Shown: positions 36,915 to 45,582, counted from the stretch's first letter. The stretch is DNA of 64,000 nucleotides from Blautia schinkii DSM 10518 (GCA_000702025.1 JNKJ01000020.1:62001-126000), one strand, 5' to 3'. A program made the numbers and translations. The notes: generated by a model not told the origin, from the letters alone.

Positions 36915-37682
36915 ATGGAATATAGTAAGGAAGATTTAATGGAAGCAAAAAAGCAAATTTGGGGAGTGGGAGAGAACATGGGAACAGAGGAAAGTAAAAA
37001 AATCTGGGAGGAGAACGCACAATTTTGGGATAATGCAATGGGTGACGAATCTAATGAATTTCACAGAGAGGTAGTGCGTCCCAAAGTAACGGAACTTCTA
37101 TCTCCTAATCCTGCGGATTACATTTTGGATATTGCGTGTGGCAATGGAAATTATTCTTCGTATCTTGCACAAAGAGGCGCTTCGGTTGTCGCTTTTGATT
37201 ACAGCAAAAAAATGATAGAATTGGCTAAAAGACGGCAATCACAATATGCAAAACAAATTGAATTTTGTGTGGCGGATGCGACCGATAGAAAAAGTATATT
37301 AGAATTAAAAAGAAATCGAGCCTTTACGAAAGCAGTTTCTAATATGGCAATTATGGATATTACGGATATTGAACCACTTCTTATGGCTGTTTATGAACTG
37401 TTGCAGGAAAGCGGAATTTTTGTCTTTGCAACGCAACACCCTTGTTTTGTCACGTTGACTGAAAAATATATGACACCGCACAGTTACTATGATATAGCGA
37501 TTGAAGGGCAACCGAAAGAGCAGATTTATTATCATCGTTCCATACAAGATATTTTTAACCTTTGTTTTAGAGCTGGATTTGTCATTGATGGATTTTATGA
37601 AGAATGTTTTAAAACCAACAAAGAAATTCCTATGGTAATGATAGTAAGGCTTAAGAAGGTAAAACGTGATAGCTTAAAATAA
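36915..37682 (+). CDS. Class I SAM-dependent methyltransferase
   Basis: A 255-residue methyltransferase with the SAM-binding motif ILDIACGNGNYSSYLAQRG (about residues 71-89), the acidic end VVAFDYSKKMIELAK, and VADATD. The start at 36915 follows GGAGGGT. It lies 50 bp after tet(W) and is notably AT-rich compared with all flanking genes, pointing to a separate origin. The substrate is not evident: it lacks rRNA-methylase (Erm) features, and a small-molecule target is plausible. Confidence 0.85.
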   Translation: MEYSKEDLMEAKKQIWGVGENMGTEESKKIWEENAQFWDNAMGDESNEFHREVVRPKVTELLSPNPADYILDIACGNGNYSSYLAQRGASVVAFDYSKKMIELAKRRQSQYAKQIEFCVADATDRKSILELKRNRAFTKAVSNMAIMDITDIEPLLMAVYELLQESGIFVFATQHPCFVTLTEKYMTPHSYYDIAIEGQPKEQIYYHRSIQDIFNLCFRAGFVIDGFYEECFKTNKEIPMVMIVRLKKVKRDSLK

Positions 37683-37853
37683 ATTCAAGTTTGTCGGGTA
37701 AATAGCAAACCCAGCCGAGCCAGTCAACGGTCAAGATGAACGGCGCATATGCGCAGCCGTTGACAGCCCCGCCCGCCTTTGCTGGTAGGCAATCAAGGGG
37801 CGACAGCAAGAAGTGCCACCGCCCCGCACTATTATTCAGAAAGGGGAATTTCC

Positions 37854-38276
37854 ATGACCGACCAGATAGCCTATCAAGAATATATCCAGCGCAGGTACAA
37901 CGCCTTTTGCAAGACTGTTATCCGCTGTGCCGCCTTGGACAAGATTTTGAAGCTTAAACGGCAATGGGAACGGCAAGTTTCCCTTGACTATCTGATGAAC
38001 GAGAAGTTTGTCCAGTTTGCCGCGTCGGAGCCGGACGAGGAATACCCATTTACCGTCTGCGGTCAGACCGTCCTGCTCTGCAACGCCGCCCTTGCCGACG
38101 CGATCTCTGTTTTGCCGGAGCAGACGCGGGAAGAAATCCTGCGCTATTACTTTCTGCGCCAGCCGCAGCGCGTGATCGGCGCGTGTATTGGCCGGTCACG
38201 CAGCACAGCGGGGCGGCATATCCAGCTTGCCTTGCAGCGGCTACGCGAAGAAATGGGGGTGAGCCGGTATGAGTAG
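37854..38276 (+). CDS. Sigma-70-like factor (Tn916 Orf7 type)
   Basis: A 140-residue protein with a C-terminal sigma region-4-like helix-turn-helix (LPEQTREEILRYYFLRQPQRVIGACIGRSRSTAGRHIQLALQRL). The ATG at 37854 follows AAAGGGG. Proteins of this type in Tn916-like elements control element transcription together with a small HTH partner, which here overlaps its end by 8 bp. The 170-bp leader upstream has a TCAACGG/CCGTTGA inverted repeat. Confidence 0.8.
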   Translation: MTDQIAYQEYIQRRYNAFCKTVIRCAALDKILKLKRQWERQVSLDYLMNEKFVQFAASEPDEEYPFTVCGQTVLLCNAALADAISVLPEQTREEILRYYFLRQPQRVIGACIGRSRSTAGRHIQLALQRLREEMGVSRYE

Positions 38277-38481
38277 ACTTCTCCCCTATGAAACAATCCT
38301 CAAAGCCCGTGAGGGCGACCCAGAAGCCGTGAACGCTGTCCTGCTCCACTACGCCGGATATATCCGCTATTTCTCAAAAGTGAACGGGCAGGTCAACGCC
38401 GAGGTGGAGGACTATGTAAAGCAGCGGTTAATTGACTGTCAATTCAAGTTCCGGCTTGACGAACCACCGGACAAGTCATAA
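38269..38481 (+). CDS. Helix-turn-helix protein (Tn916 Orf8 type)
   Basis: A 70-residue protein, LLPYETILKAREGDPEAVNAVLLHYAG followed by NAEVEDYVKQRLIDCQFKFRLDE, typical of the small partner of the Orf7-like sigma factor. It overlaps that gene by 8 nt and ends just before a strong terminator. Confidence 0.8.
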   Translation: MSRLLPYETILKAREGDPEAVNAVLLHYAGYIRYFSKVNGQVNAEVEDYVKQRLIDCQFKFRLDEPPDKS

Positions 38482-38519
38482 AAACTGAATACCAGCCGCC
38501 ACCGACGCGGCCAGCGAAA

Positions 38520-38554
38520 GCAGTAAGTCTTGAAAAAGATTTACTGCTTTTTTT
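38520..38554 (+). terminator. Terminator after the regulator pair
   Basis: 12-bp stem GCAGTAAGTCTT/AAGATTTACTGC with one G-U pair, GAAA loop, then seven T residues. Confidence 0.88.
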
Positions 38555-39002
38555 GTTGTCCGGCTCCGCTCCCGGCCATTTTGCCCCCTGCCGGTTGTAG
38601 TAGTAAGCGAGGAGGGAATTTTTCTGCCCTGGTGTTTGGCATTTGGAGCATTTACCCGTAGTAGAGGGCAAAGAGAAAGGATTTCTCCAACACCGGGTAG
38701 AAACCACTGCGTCCGGTGTCATTTTAGCGAAAGCGGGCAGGAATGCCCTTTACAGGATTAGTAGTAGCAGAAAAAGAGAAACAAACTTTTGTGGTTGCAG
38801 TTTTCCAAAAAAGTGGCGGACGGAAGTGAGAGAAAGTTTGCAGTCACGGAGAGCAAGTTTCTACCACGGTGCCAAAATCCGCAATTCTGCGGTTTTGCCC
38901 CTCGCGGGAAACTTGTTGGGGAGTGCCTTCCCCAAACCCTGCTTTGCGGCTTGCGCCGCTTATCCCCGCCGCGCTCATGCGGCAAGAAAGGAGGTCACGA
39001 CC
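38555..39002 (+). other. Non-coding region upstream of mobC, candidate oriT
   Basis: About 450 bp with no convincing gene, just ahead of the mobilization genes, where oriT usually lies. It holds an inverted repeat at 38873-38897 (CAAAATCCGCA/TGCGGTTTTG) and another at 38916-38935 (TTGGGGA/TCCCCAA), as well as a twice-seen GTAGTAG segment. The nick site is not identified. Confidence 0.45.
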
Positions 39003-39401
39003 ATGCGAAAGAAATACAACACACCCCACCGCAGCCGCGTTGTGAAAACCCGGCTGTCCGAAGATGAATACGCCGACTTCACAGCGCGGCTTGCGCCCTA
39101 TGGTATCAGCCAGTCGGAATTTCTCCGGCAGGCGATACGGCGCACCACCATACGCCCCGTTATCCATGTGTCGGCGGTCAATGACGAACTGCTCTCCGCT
39201 GTCGGGAAGTTGGCCGCCGAGTACGGCAGGATCGGCGGCAACCTCAATCAGATAGCCCGGTATCTGAACGAGTACGGCGCACCCTACCATGCGCTGTCCG
39301 GCGAGGTACGCGCCGCCATAGCCGACCTTGCCGCCCTCAAGTATGAAGTCTTAAAGAAAGTAGGTGACGCGGTTGGCAACACTCAAGCATATCAACTCTA
39401 A
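39003..39401 (+). CDS. mobC: MobC-family relaxosome protein
   Basis: A 132-residue protein. The N-terminal ribbon-helix-helix-like part is KTRLSEDEYADFTARLAPYG and the MobC domain includes LAAEYGRIGGNLNQIARYLNEYG. MobC proteins help the relaxase open oriT. The ATG at 39003 has AAAGGAGG upstream; a longer upstream frame is not homologous. It overlaps the relaxase gene by 38 nt. Confidence 0.88.
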   Translation: MRKKYNTPHRSRVVKTRLSEDEYADFTARLAPYGISQSEFLRQAIRRTTIRPVIHVSAVNDELLSAVGKLAAEYGRIGGNLNQIARYLNEYGAPYHALSGEVRAAIADLAALKYEVLKKVGDAVGNTQAYQL

Positions 39402-40998
39402 AAACGCCGACTACGGAGCCGCCGAACAATACCTGCTGTTTGAGCATGACGAGTTTACCATGAAGCCCGTCCTTGATGAAACCGGCAGGCTTATCCCCCG
39501 CGAGGACTACCGGCTGTCCACGCTGAACTGCGGCGGGGAAGATTTTGCCGTGGCCTGTATGCGGGCAAATCTCCGCTATGGGAAGAACCAGCGGCGGGAA
39601 GATGTGAAAAGCCACCACTATATCATCAGCTTTGACCCACGGGACGGGCCGGACAACGGCTTGACCGTAGACCGGGCGCAGGAATTGGGCGAGAAGTTTT
39701 GCGCCGAGCATTTCCCCGGCCACCAAGCCCTTGTATGCACCCACCCGGACGGCCATAACCACAGCGGCAACATTCATGTGCATATCGTCATTAACAGCCT
39801 GCGGATTGAGGAAGTGCCGTTCCTGCCCTACATGGACAGGCCAGCCGATACAAAGGCCGGTTGCAAGCACCGCTGTACCGACGCTGCCTTGCGCTACTTC
39901 AAATCCGAAGTCATGGAGATGTGCCACCGGGAGGGGCTTTACCAAATCGACCTCTTGAACGGCAGCAAGAACCGCGTCACAGACCGGGAGTATTGGGCGC
40001 AGAAAAAGGGACAGGCCGCGCTGGACAAGCAGAACGCCCCCATGATTGCAGGCGGTATCACGCCCCGGCAGACCAAGTTTGAAACGAACAAGGAGAAGCT
40101 GCGGCAGACCATACGGAAAGCCCTTGCCACCGCCGCCAGCTTTGACGAATTTTCCTCTCTGCTGCTGCGGGAGGGCGTGACCGTCAAGGAGAGCCGGGGG
40201 CGGCTTTCCTACCTCACGCCGGACAGGACGAAGCCCATTACCGCCCGGAAGCTGGGCGACGACTTTGACCGCGCCGCTGTCTTTGCCGTTTTAGAGCAGA
40301 ACGCCGCCAGAGCCACAGAAAAGGCCGCAGCCATACCCGAATACCCCCGGCATGGGAAAACCGGCATACAGCCCACAAAAGCCCCACAAACCGCCCCGAA
40401 ACAGGACGGTGTGCAGCGGCTTGTGGACATTGAGCAGAAAATGGCCGAGGGCAAAGGCCGGGGCTATGAACGCTGGGCGACCATGCACAACCTCAAACAA
40501 ATGGCCGCGACGCTGAATGTGTATCAGGAATACGGCTTTACTTCCCCGGAGCAGTTAGAAGCCGCCGTTGATACCGCCTATCAGAAAATGCGCCAGACCA
40601 GCGGCGAACTGAAAGCACTGGAAACGAAGCTGCAAGGGAAAAAGAAGTTGCAGCGGCAGGTGTTGGCCTACGCCCAGACCAAGGCCGCCCGCGACGGGCT
40701 GCGGGCACAGAAATCCGAGAAAGCCCGCGCCGCATACCGGCAGGCCCATGAGAGCGATTTTATCATAGCCGACGCAGCAGCCCGGTATTTCAAGGCGCAT
40801 GGCATTACCAAGCTGCCCGCCCGGAAAGCGTTGCAGGCCGAGATCGAGCAGCTTATCTCCGAGAAAGACGGCCTGTATAACACCTATCACGAACAGAAAC
40901 AGCGGTTCAAGGAGTTGCAGACCGTCAAGCGGAACATCGACCAGATTTTGCGCCGGGACGAGCCGCACCGCAGAAAGGAGCAGAGCCATGAGCGATAA
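39364..40998 (+). CDS. MOBP-type relaxase/mobilization nuclease
   Basis: A 544-residue relaxase that nicks oriT and leads the strand to a recipient cell. The HNHSGNIHVHIVINS metal motif is present (His133, His138, His140). Candidate catalytic tyrosines are near the N-terminus (NADYGAAEQYLLF). The C-terminal half is helical and basic, likely DNA- or partner-binding. Start GTG at 39364 lies inside mobC. With no type IV channel on the IME, it must couple to a helper such as the host ICE. Confidence 0.9.
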   Translation: MTRLATLKHINSKNADYGAAEQYLLFEHDEFTMKPVLDETGRLIPREDYRLSTLNCGGEDFAVACMRANLRYGKNQRREDVKSHHYIISFDPRDGPDNGLTVDRAQELGEKFCAEHFPGHQALVCTHPDGHNHSGNIHVHIVINSLRIEEVPFLPYMDRPADTKAGCKHRCTDAALRYFKSEVMEMCHREGLYQIDLLNGSKNRVTDREYWAQKKGQAALDKQNAPMIAGGITPRQTKFETNKEKLRQTIRKALATAASFDEFSSLLLREGVTVKESRGRLSYLTPDRTKPITARKLGDDFDRAAVFAVLEQNAARATEKAAAIPEYPRHGKTGIQPTKAPQTAPKQDGVQRLVDIEQKMAEGKGRGYERWATMHNLKQMAATLNVYQEYGFTSPEQLEAAVDTAYQKMRQTSGELKALETKLQGKKKLQRQVLAYAQTKAARDGLRAQKSEKARAAYRQAHESDFIIADAAARYFKAHGITKLPARKALQAEIEQLISEKDGLYNTYHEQKQRFKELQTVKRNIDQILRRDEPHRRKEQSHER

Positions 40999-41374
40999 CC
41001 TGCCCCACATGGACTACCGCCAGCACCGGCGGGCGCGGCGGCTGGTACATGAGTGCTGTAACTACGATGAGGGGAACTGCCTGCTATTGGACGACGGGGA
41101 GCCTTGCGTGTGCGTCCAGAGCATTTCCTTTTCCCTCATGTGCCACTGGTTCCGTGTGGCTGTCCTGCCCCTTGACGGGGAGCTGGCCGCAGCCCTCTTG
41201 TGCCGGGGAAGCCGGAAACGGTGTGCCGTCTGCGGGGCGGCCTTTGTCCCCAAATCCAACCGGGGAAAATACTGCCCCGACTGCGCCGGGCGCATGAAGA
41301 AAATCAAAGCCGCCGAGAGAAAGCGGAAACAAAGGCAGAGATGTCACGCTTTAGAGCCTTTCAAACCCGCATAA
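40988..41374 (+). CDS. Cysteine-rich VLP-type protein
   Basis: A 128-residue protein of the Cys-rich VLP family, with CCNYDEGNCLLLDDGEPCVC and a C-terminal zinc-ribbon-like CAVCGAAFVPKSNRGKYCPDC. The tail is strongly basic. ATG 40988 follows AAGGAGCAGAG and overlaps the relaxase end by 11 nt. The role is unknown; such genes accompany mobilization modules in clostridial elements. Confidence 0.8.
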   Translation: MSDNLPHMDYRQHRRARRLVHECCNYDEGNCLLLDDGEPCVCVQSISFSLMCHWFRVAVLPLDGELAAALLCRGSRKRCAVCGAAFVPKSNRGKYCPDCAGRMKKIKAAERKRKQRQRCHALEPFKPA

Positions 41375-41446
41375 ATCAAGGCTTTTTTCGTGGGTGTCAA
41401 AGGGTACGCGATACATTTATCCTTTTCCCCCGGAAACGGCGTTTTA

Positions 41447-42241
41447 ATGCGTGACAATACGCCAAAATCAACCCGAACACAGGGAGGTGATCCTATCGCT
41501 GATTATATCAGGGCAGACACGCGGCTGCCCGCCTATCTGCCGTATCCCCGTTTCCTGCTGAAAATGGAGATTTCACAGACCGCCAAGCTGCTGTATTCGC
41601 TGCTGTTAGACCGTTCCACCCTCTCCCAGAAAAACAAGTGGCTGGACGACGAGGGCAGGATTTATATTATCTATCCCATCGCGGAGATAGCAGAAATACT
41701 GGATAAAGGCAGCACCACCATCAAGGGGGCGCTTAATGAACTGGACACGGCGGGGCTGTTGGAACGGGAACGGGGCGGCTTCTCCGCACCGAACCGGCTT
41801 TATGTCAAAGTACCGCCAGTGCCACAGGTACAGTTTTCAGACCAACTGATGGCCGGAAGTCCGCCCCTCATAGAGCCGGAAAACCGTCCTACTGATGGTC
41901 AGAAAACCGACCTTATGATGGTCGGAAAACCGTCCCCTAACCAAACTACTATAAACAACCTTACAGAGAGCCAAACAAAGGGAGTGAGTGGGGGGCCGTC
42001 CGCGCCCTATGGCCGATATGGAAATATTTTTCTGTCACAGACCGAATACGACGAGTTGCAGGCAGAGTACCCTGACAGGCTGGAACGGTTCATCGAGGAA
42101 ATGAGCCGCTACCTTGCCGCCAACGGGAAAAGCTACCAGAACTATGCCGCCGCCCTGCGGATATGGGCGGGGAACGACAAAAAGGAAGCCCCTAAAAAGG
42201 GCATACCAGACTACTCATGCAAGGAGGGCGAGAGTTTATGA
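41447..42241 (+). CDS. Replication initiator protein A (RepA-N like)
   Basis: A 264-residue protein. The N-terminal winged helix (about residues 20-120: YLPYPRFLLKMEISQTAKLLYSLLLDRS, then STTIKGALNELDTAGLLERE) is the RepA-N initiator pattern. A linker and a C-terminal helical domain follow. The start is uncertain: ATG 41447 is the best in-frame candidate but lacks a good ribosome site, and the strong GGAGGTGATCC at 41482 has no standard start after it. The stop overlaps the DnaC-like gene (ATGA). Confidence 0.75.
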   Translation: MRDNTPKSTRTQGGDPIADYIRADTRLPAYLPYPRFLLKMEISQTAKLLYSLLLDRSTLSQKNKWLDDEGRIYIIYPIAEIAEILDKGSTTIKGALNELDTAGLLERERGGFSAPNRLYVKVPPVPQVQFSDQLMAGSPPLIEPENRPTDGQKTDLMMVGKPSPNQTTINNLTESQTKGVSGGPSAPYGRYGNIFLSQTEYDELQAEYPDRLERFIEEMSRYLAANGKSYQNYAAALRIWAGNDKKEAPKKGIPDYSCKEGESL

Positions 42242-43080
42242 AGAATGAAATCAACGCGGTTTTGGAGAATATGACGACCACCATCCCGGAGCCGGAGGAC
42301 TACACCGGCGAGGACGGTTTACTGTACTGCGGCAAGTGCCGCAAGCCGAAAGAAGCCTATTTTGCGCCGGATAAGGCCGCTATCTTCGGGCGCGACCGCC
42401 ACCCGGCAGAGTGCGACTGCCAGAGAACCGCCCGCGAGGAACGGGAAGCCGCCGAAAAGCGGCGCAGACACCTTGACACCGTGGAAGAACTGAAACGCCG
42501 GGGCTTTACCGACCCCACCATGCGGGACTGGACTTTCGAGAACGACAACGGCAGGAACCCGCAGACCGGGCTTGCCCGCCGGTATGTGGAGCATTGGGAA
42601 GATATGCGGACAGACAATATCGGCTGCCTGTTCTGGGGCGGCGTAGGCACCGGCAAAAGCTACCTTGCAGGCTGTATCGCAAACGCCCTCATGGAGAAAG
42701 AAATCCCCGTCCGCATGACGAACTTTGCTCTTATCCTCAATGACCTTGCCGCCAGCTTTGAGGGGCGCAACGAGTACATTTCCCGCCTTTGTCGTTATCC
42801 GCTGCTGATCCTTGACGACTTCGGCATGGAACGCGGGACGGAATACGGGCTGGAACAGGTGTTCAATGTGATTGACAGCCGTTACCGCAGCGGCAAGCCG
42901 CTGATCGTCACGACCAACCTTACGCTGGACGACCTGCACAACCCGGAGGACACCGCCCATTCCCGGATTTATGACCGCCTGCTTTCCATGTGCGTCCCGG
43001 TACGCTTTACCGGCGACAACTTCCGGCAGGAAACCGCCAAGCGGAAAATGGAGAGCATGAAGAAACTGATTACCGACTGA
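42238..43080 (+). CDS. DnaC/IstB-like ATPase
   Basis: A 280-residue AAA+ protein. An N-terminal cysteine cluster (YCGKCRKPKE...CDCQ) is followed by the ATPase core with Walker A WGGVGTGKSYLAG (about residue 135) and Walker B LLILDDFGMERG. DnaC-like proteins load the replicative helicase. Paired with RepA, it probably starts replication of the excised IME circle. ATG 42238 follows AAGGAGGG. Confidence 0.9.
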   Translation: MKNEINAVLENMTTTIPEPEDYTGEDGLLYCGKCRKPKEAYFAPDKAAIFGRDRHPAECDCQRTAREEREAAEKRRRHLDTVEELKRRGFTDPTMRDWTFENDNGRNPQTGLARRYVEHWEDMRTDNIGCLFWGGVGTGKSYLAGCIANALMEKEIPVRMTNFALILNDLAASFEGRNEYISRLCRYPLLILDDFGMERGTEYGLEQVFNVIDSRYRSGKPLIVTTNLTLDDLHNPEDTAHSRIYDRLLSMCVPVRFTGDNFRQETAKRKMESMKKLITD

Positions 43081-43094
43081 AAGGAGTATTGCCT

Positions 43095-43289
43095 ATGGCA
43101 GATAACAAGCAGCACGACACCCGCACCACCCGCCGCCCTGACTGTGTGACGGAAATCCGCATGGGCAATTCCGTCCTTGTCGTGTCCGGCTATTTCAAGA
43201 AAGACACCACAACCACAGCCGCCGACAAAATGGCGCGGGTACTGGAAGCGGAAGCCGCTGCTACACAGGAGCCGACTTATCCGGCGTGA
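43095..43289 (+). CDS. TnpW family transposon protein
   Basis: A 64-residue protein with the conserved core DCVTEIRMGNSVLVVSGYFKKDTTTTAADKMARVL, the TnpW family known from Tn4451-like mobilizable elements. The ATG at 43095 follows AAGGAG. It is the last gene of the replication cluster. Its molecular role is unknown. Confidence 0.8.
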   Translation: MADNKQHDTRTTRRPDCVTEIRMGNSVLVVSGYFKKDTTTTAADKMARVLEAEAAATQEPTYPA

Positions 43290-43353
43290 ACCGGGGCATG
43301 GAAAAGCGGCCATGCCAGGGAGCATGACCGCTGGAACGAAAATCGGAAGTGCT

Positions 43354-43554
43354 TTAGCAATTCTTAATCTCATTCTCTATAAAATAATTTGCAATTTCAA
43401 AGGCTTTTATTCTTCTCTTTGCCAATGTGATTTGTGATTTATAACGCTCGGAATTATCCTTTGATTCAAATGTTTTTACTGTTTCTCTTAGCTTGTGCAG
43501 AGTTGAATCAATTTGCCTTTTGGCCGCGGTTAATTCATCTATTGTATACTTCAT
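43354..43554 (-). CDS. Small helical protein on the opposite strand
   Basis: A 66-residue protein MKYTIDELTAAKRQIDSTLH and onward, mostly helical with alternating charge, possibly coiled-coil. ATG at 43554 follows a GGAG site; a longer upstream start is less likely. It is the only minus-strand gene of the IME and is more AT-rich than its neighbours. The function is unknown. Confidence 0.65.
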   Translation of the reverse strand: MKYTIDELTAAKRQIDSTLHKLRETVKTFESKDNSERYKSQITLAKRRIKAFEIANYFIENEIKNC

Positions 43555-43720
43555 GTTTTCTCCTTTAACTTCTGATTTTTTTGTTAAATCAGAGTATACC
43601 ACGGAGTTATGAACTTTTCTACTGCAAATATGGGACGACAACCCATACCATAAAAATCGGAAAATTGAAAAGCTGTAAAGAAGCAAATTTAACGCTTTTG
43701 CCGCTGTACAGCCCCCGCCG

Positions 43721-43746
43721 TTCCGTGGTACAATGAAACCACGGAA
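43721..43746. promoter_or_regulatory. Inverted repeat over the recombinase promoter
   Basis: TTCCGTGG and CCACGGAA (8-bp perfect arms) flank TACAATGAAA. TACAAT at 43729-43734 is a good -10 box, so a protein bound to the palindrome would block recombinase transcription 34 nt before the start codon. Confidence 0.65.
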
Positions 43747-43779
43747 TAGTGGGGCTGGCTGTCGGAAACGGAGGATTTT

Positions 43780-45396
43780 ATGTTAAGACAAGCCACCCAA
43801 AACCTCATTACCGCCCTTTATCCGAGATTGTCCCACGAGGATGAATTGCAAGGCGAGAGTAATTCCATATCGAACCAAAAAAGGATACTCGAAACCTACG
43901 CAAAACAGAACGGCTTTACCAATCTGCGCTGGTACACCGACGACGGTTTTTCCGGCGCGAACTTCCAGCGGCCCGGATTTCAAGCCATGCTTGCGGACAT
44001 TGAAGCCGGGAAAGTGGGTACGGTCATCGTCAAGGACATGAGCCGGTTAGGGCGAAACTACTTGCAGGTAGGGTTTTACACGGAAATGCTGTTCCCTCAA
44101 AAGGGTGTGCGTTTTATCGCTGTCAACGATAATGTGGACAGTGCCAGCGAGGGCATGGACAACGATTTTACCCCGCTGCGAAATCTGTTCAATGAATGGC
44201 TGGTGAGAGATACGAGCAAGAAAATCAAGGCAGTGAAAAAGTCAAAAGGCATGAGCGGCAAGCCTGTTACCAGCAAGCCGGTTTACGGCTATGTGATGGA
44301 CGAGGACGAGAATTTTATTATAGACGAGGAAGCCGCCCCGGTGGTGCAGCAGATTTACCAGCTTTGCCTTGCCGGGAACGGCCCGACCAAGATTGCCCGT
44401 ATGCTGACGGAGCAGCAAATCCCCACGCCGGGGACGCTGGAATATCAGCGGACAGGCAGCACCCGCCGTTATCACCCAGGCTATGAGTGCAAATGGGCGA
44501 CCAACACCGTCGTTCATATCCTCGAAAACCGAGAGTACACCGGATGTCTGGTGAACTTCAAAACGGAAAAGCCTTCTTATAAGGTCAAGCACAGCATAGA
44601 GAACCCCGTCGAGAAGCAGGCCATTTTCGAGAACCACCATGAGCCGATCATCGACAAGGAAACATGGGAACGGGTGCAGGAGTTACGCAAACAGCGCAAA
44701 CGCCCGAACCGCTACGATGAAGTGGGGCTGTTCTCCGGGATTTTGTTCTGCGCCGACTGCGGCCATGTGCTGTATCAGCAGCGGTATCAGAACAAAGACC
44801 GCAAACAGGACTGCTACATCTGCGGCAGCTACAAGAAGCGCACCCGCAACTGTACGGCGCACTTTATCCGCACCGATCTGTTGACCGCTGGTGTCCTGGC
44901 AAATCTCCGGCAAGTGACCGAATACGCAGCCAAGCATGAGAGCCGGTTTGTGAAACTACTTGTCCAGCAGAACGAGATCGGCGGCAAGCGAAAGACCGCC
45001 GCAGCCATCAAGCAGCTTGAACAGGCGCAGGAACGCATTTCTGAAATCAGCCGCATTATCAAGCGGCTGTATGAGGACAATGTAAACGGCAAAATCAGCG
45101 ATGAGCGTTTCATGGAACTGTCGGCTGACTACGAAGCCGAGCAAGCGGAGCTGAAAAAGAGAGCCGCCGCCCTGCAAGCCGAACTGGACAAGTCACAGGC
45201 AGCTACCGTCAACGCCGAGAAATTTATGGGCATTGTCCGCAAGCACCTTGCCTTTGAAGAACTGACCCCCACTCTCTTGCGGGAAATGATCGAGAAAATT
45301 GTGGTGCATGAGTGCAGCTATGATGAGAACGGCACCCGCAGGCAGGACATTGAGATTTATTACAGCTTTGTCGGCAAGATTGACTTGCCCGAATAA
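43780..45396 (+). CDS. Large serine recombinase (TnpX/TndX type)
   Basis: A 538-residue recombinase. The catalytic domain starts LITALYPRLSHEDE with Ser18 and Arg16, and contains SRLGRNYLQVG. It is followed by the recombinase domain (DTSKKIKAVKKSKGMSGKP), the zinc ribbon CADCGHVLY...CYICGSYKKRTRNC and a coiled-coil C-terminus (KQLEQAQERISEISRIIKRL). It is full length and apparently intact, and lies at the right end of the IME, so it is the likely integrase/excisionase. Its tail resembles the broken recombinase at 26-27 kb. The start follows GGAGG. Confidence 0.93.
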   Translation: MLRQATQNLITALYPRLSHEDELQGESNSISNQKRILETYAKQNGFTNLRWYTDDGFSGANFQRPGFQAMLADIEAGKVGTVIVKDMSRLGRNYLQVGFYTEMLFPQKGVRFIAVNDNVDSASEGMDNDFTPLRNLFNEWLVRDTSKKIKAVKKSKGMSGKPVTSKPVYGYVMDEDENFIIDEEAAPVVQQIYQLCLAGNGPTKIARMLTEQQIPTPGTLEYQRTGSTRRYHPGYECKWATNTVVHILENREYTGCLVNFKTEKPSYKVKHSIENPVEKQAIFENHHEPIIDKETWERVQELRKQRKRPNRYDEVGLFSGILFCADCGHVLYQQRYQNKDRKQDCYICGSYKKRTRNCTAHFIRTDLLTAGVLANLRQVTEYAAKHESRFVKLLVQQNEIGGKRKTAAAIKQLEQAQERISEISRIIKRLYEDNVNGKISDERFMELSADYEAEQAELKKRAAALQAELDKSQAATVNAEKFMGIVRKHLAFEELTPTLLREMIEKIVVHECSYDENGTRRQDIEIYYSFVGKIDLPE

Positions 45397-45404
45397 CCGC
45401 CCGA

Positions 45405-45437
45405 CCTATCCGACACAATGGCCAAGTGTCGGATAGG
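45405..45437. terminator. Hairpin at the IME right end
   Basis: Perfect 12-bp arms CCTATCCGACAC/GTGTCGGATAGG with a 9-nt loop, 9 bp after the recombinase stop and about 47 bp from the right junction. It is followed by AACGGCAAAATTTTTT, so it can act as a terminator, and it may also belong to the recombination site. Confidence 0.75.
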
Positions 45438-45483
45438 AACGGCAAAATTTTTTGCACTTCTATTGCTTCTTTATCACACATAA

Positions 45484-45582
45484 GCAAAGTCCCAGGGCAT
45501 GAAGCAGCTCATGGCTGGCGCTGGCGTCGCCGTGGTCGGCATGGTCCTCGTACCCCTGCTCTCCAGCCTGTTCACCGTCTGA
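45484..45582 (+). pseudogene. maff2, 3' fragment split by the IME
   Basis: Begins at the shared GCAAA junction and encodes AKSQGMKQLMAGAGVAVVG onward to SSLFTV, then TGA. Joined to the 34,164 fragment it makes a 72-residue Maff2-like protein. It has no start of its own in the original frame except internal ATGs without a ribosome site. A GC-rich hairpin (GCCGCCCC/GGGGCGGC) follows before trbL. Confidence 0.9.

Larger units (their letters stand above)
34285..45485. mobile_element. tet(W)-carrying integrative mobilizable element in maff2
   Basis: An 11.2-kb insertion splits the ICE gene maff2; removing it restores an in-frame 72-codon gene. It carries tet(W), a methyltransferase, sigma-like and HTH regulators, MobC, a MOBP-type relaxase, a Cys-rich protein, RepA, a DnaC-like ATPase, TnpW and, 87 bp from its right end, an intact large serine recombinase that presumably integrates and excises it. 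There is no secretion channel, so it must borrow one. Only the GC(G/A)AA overlap is shared at the ends, as expected for serine recombinases, which make no long target duplication. Confidence 0.92.

Noticed and set aside
38643..39002. N-terminal extension of MobC
   Set aside because: The frame is open but the translation is not MobC-like, and a perfect AAAGGAGG site precedes ATG 39003.
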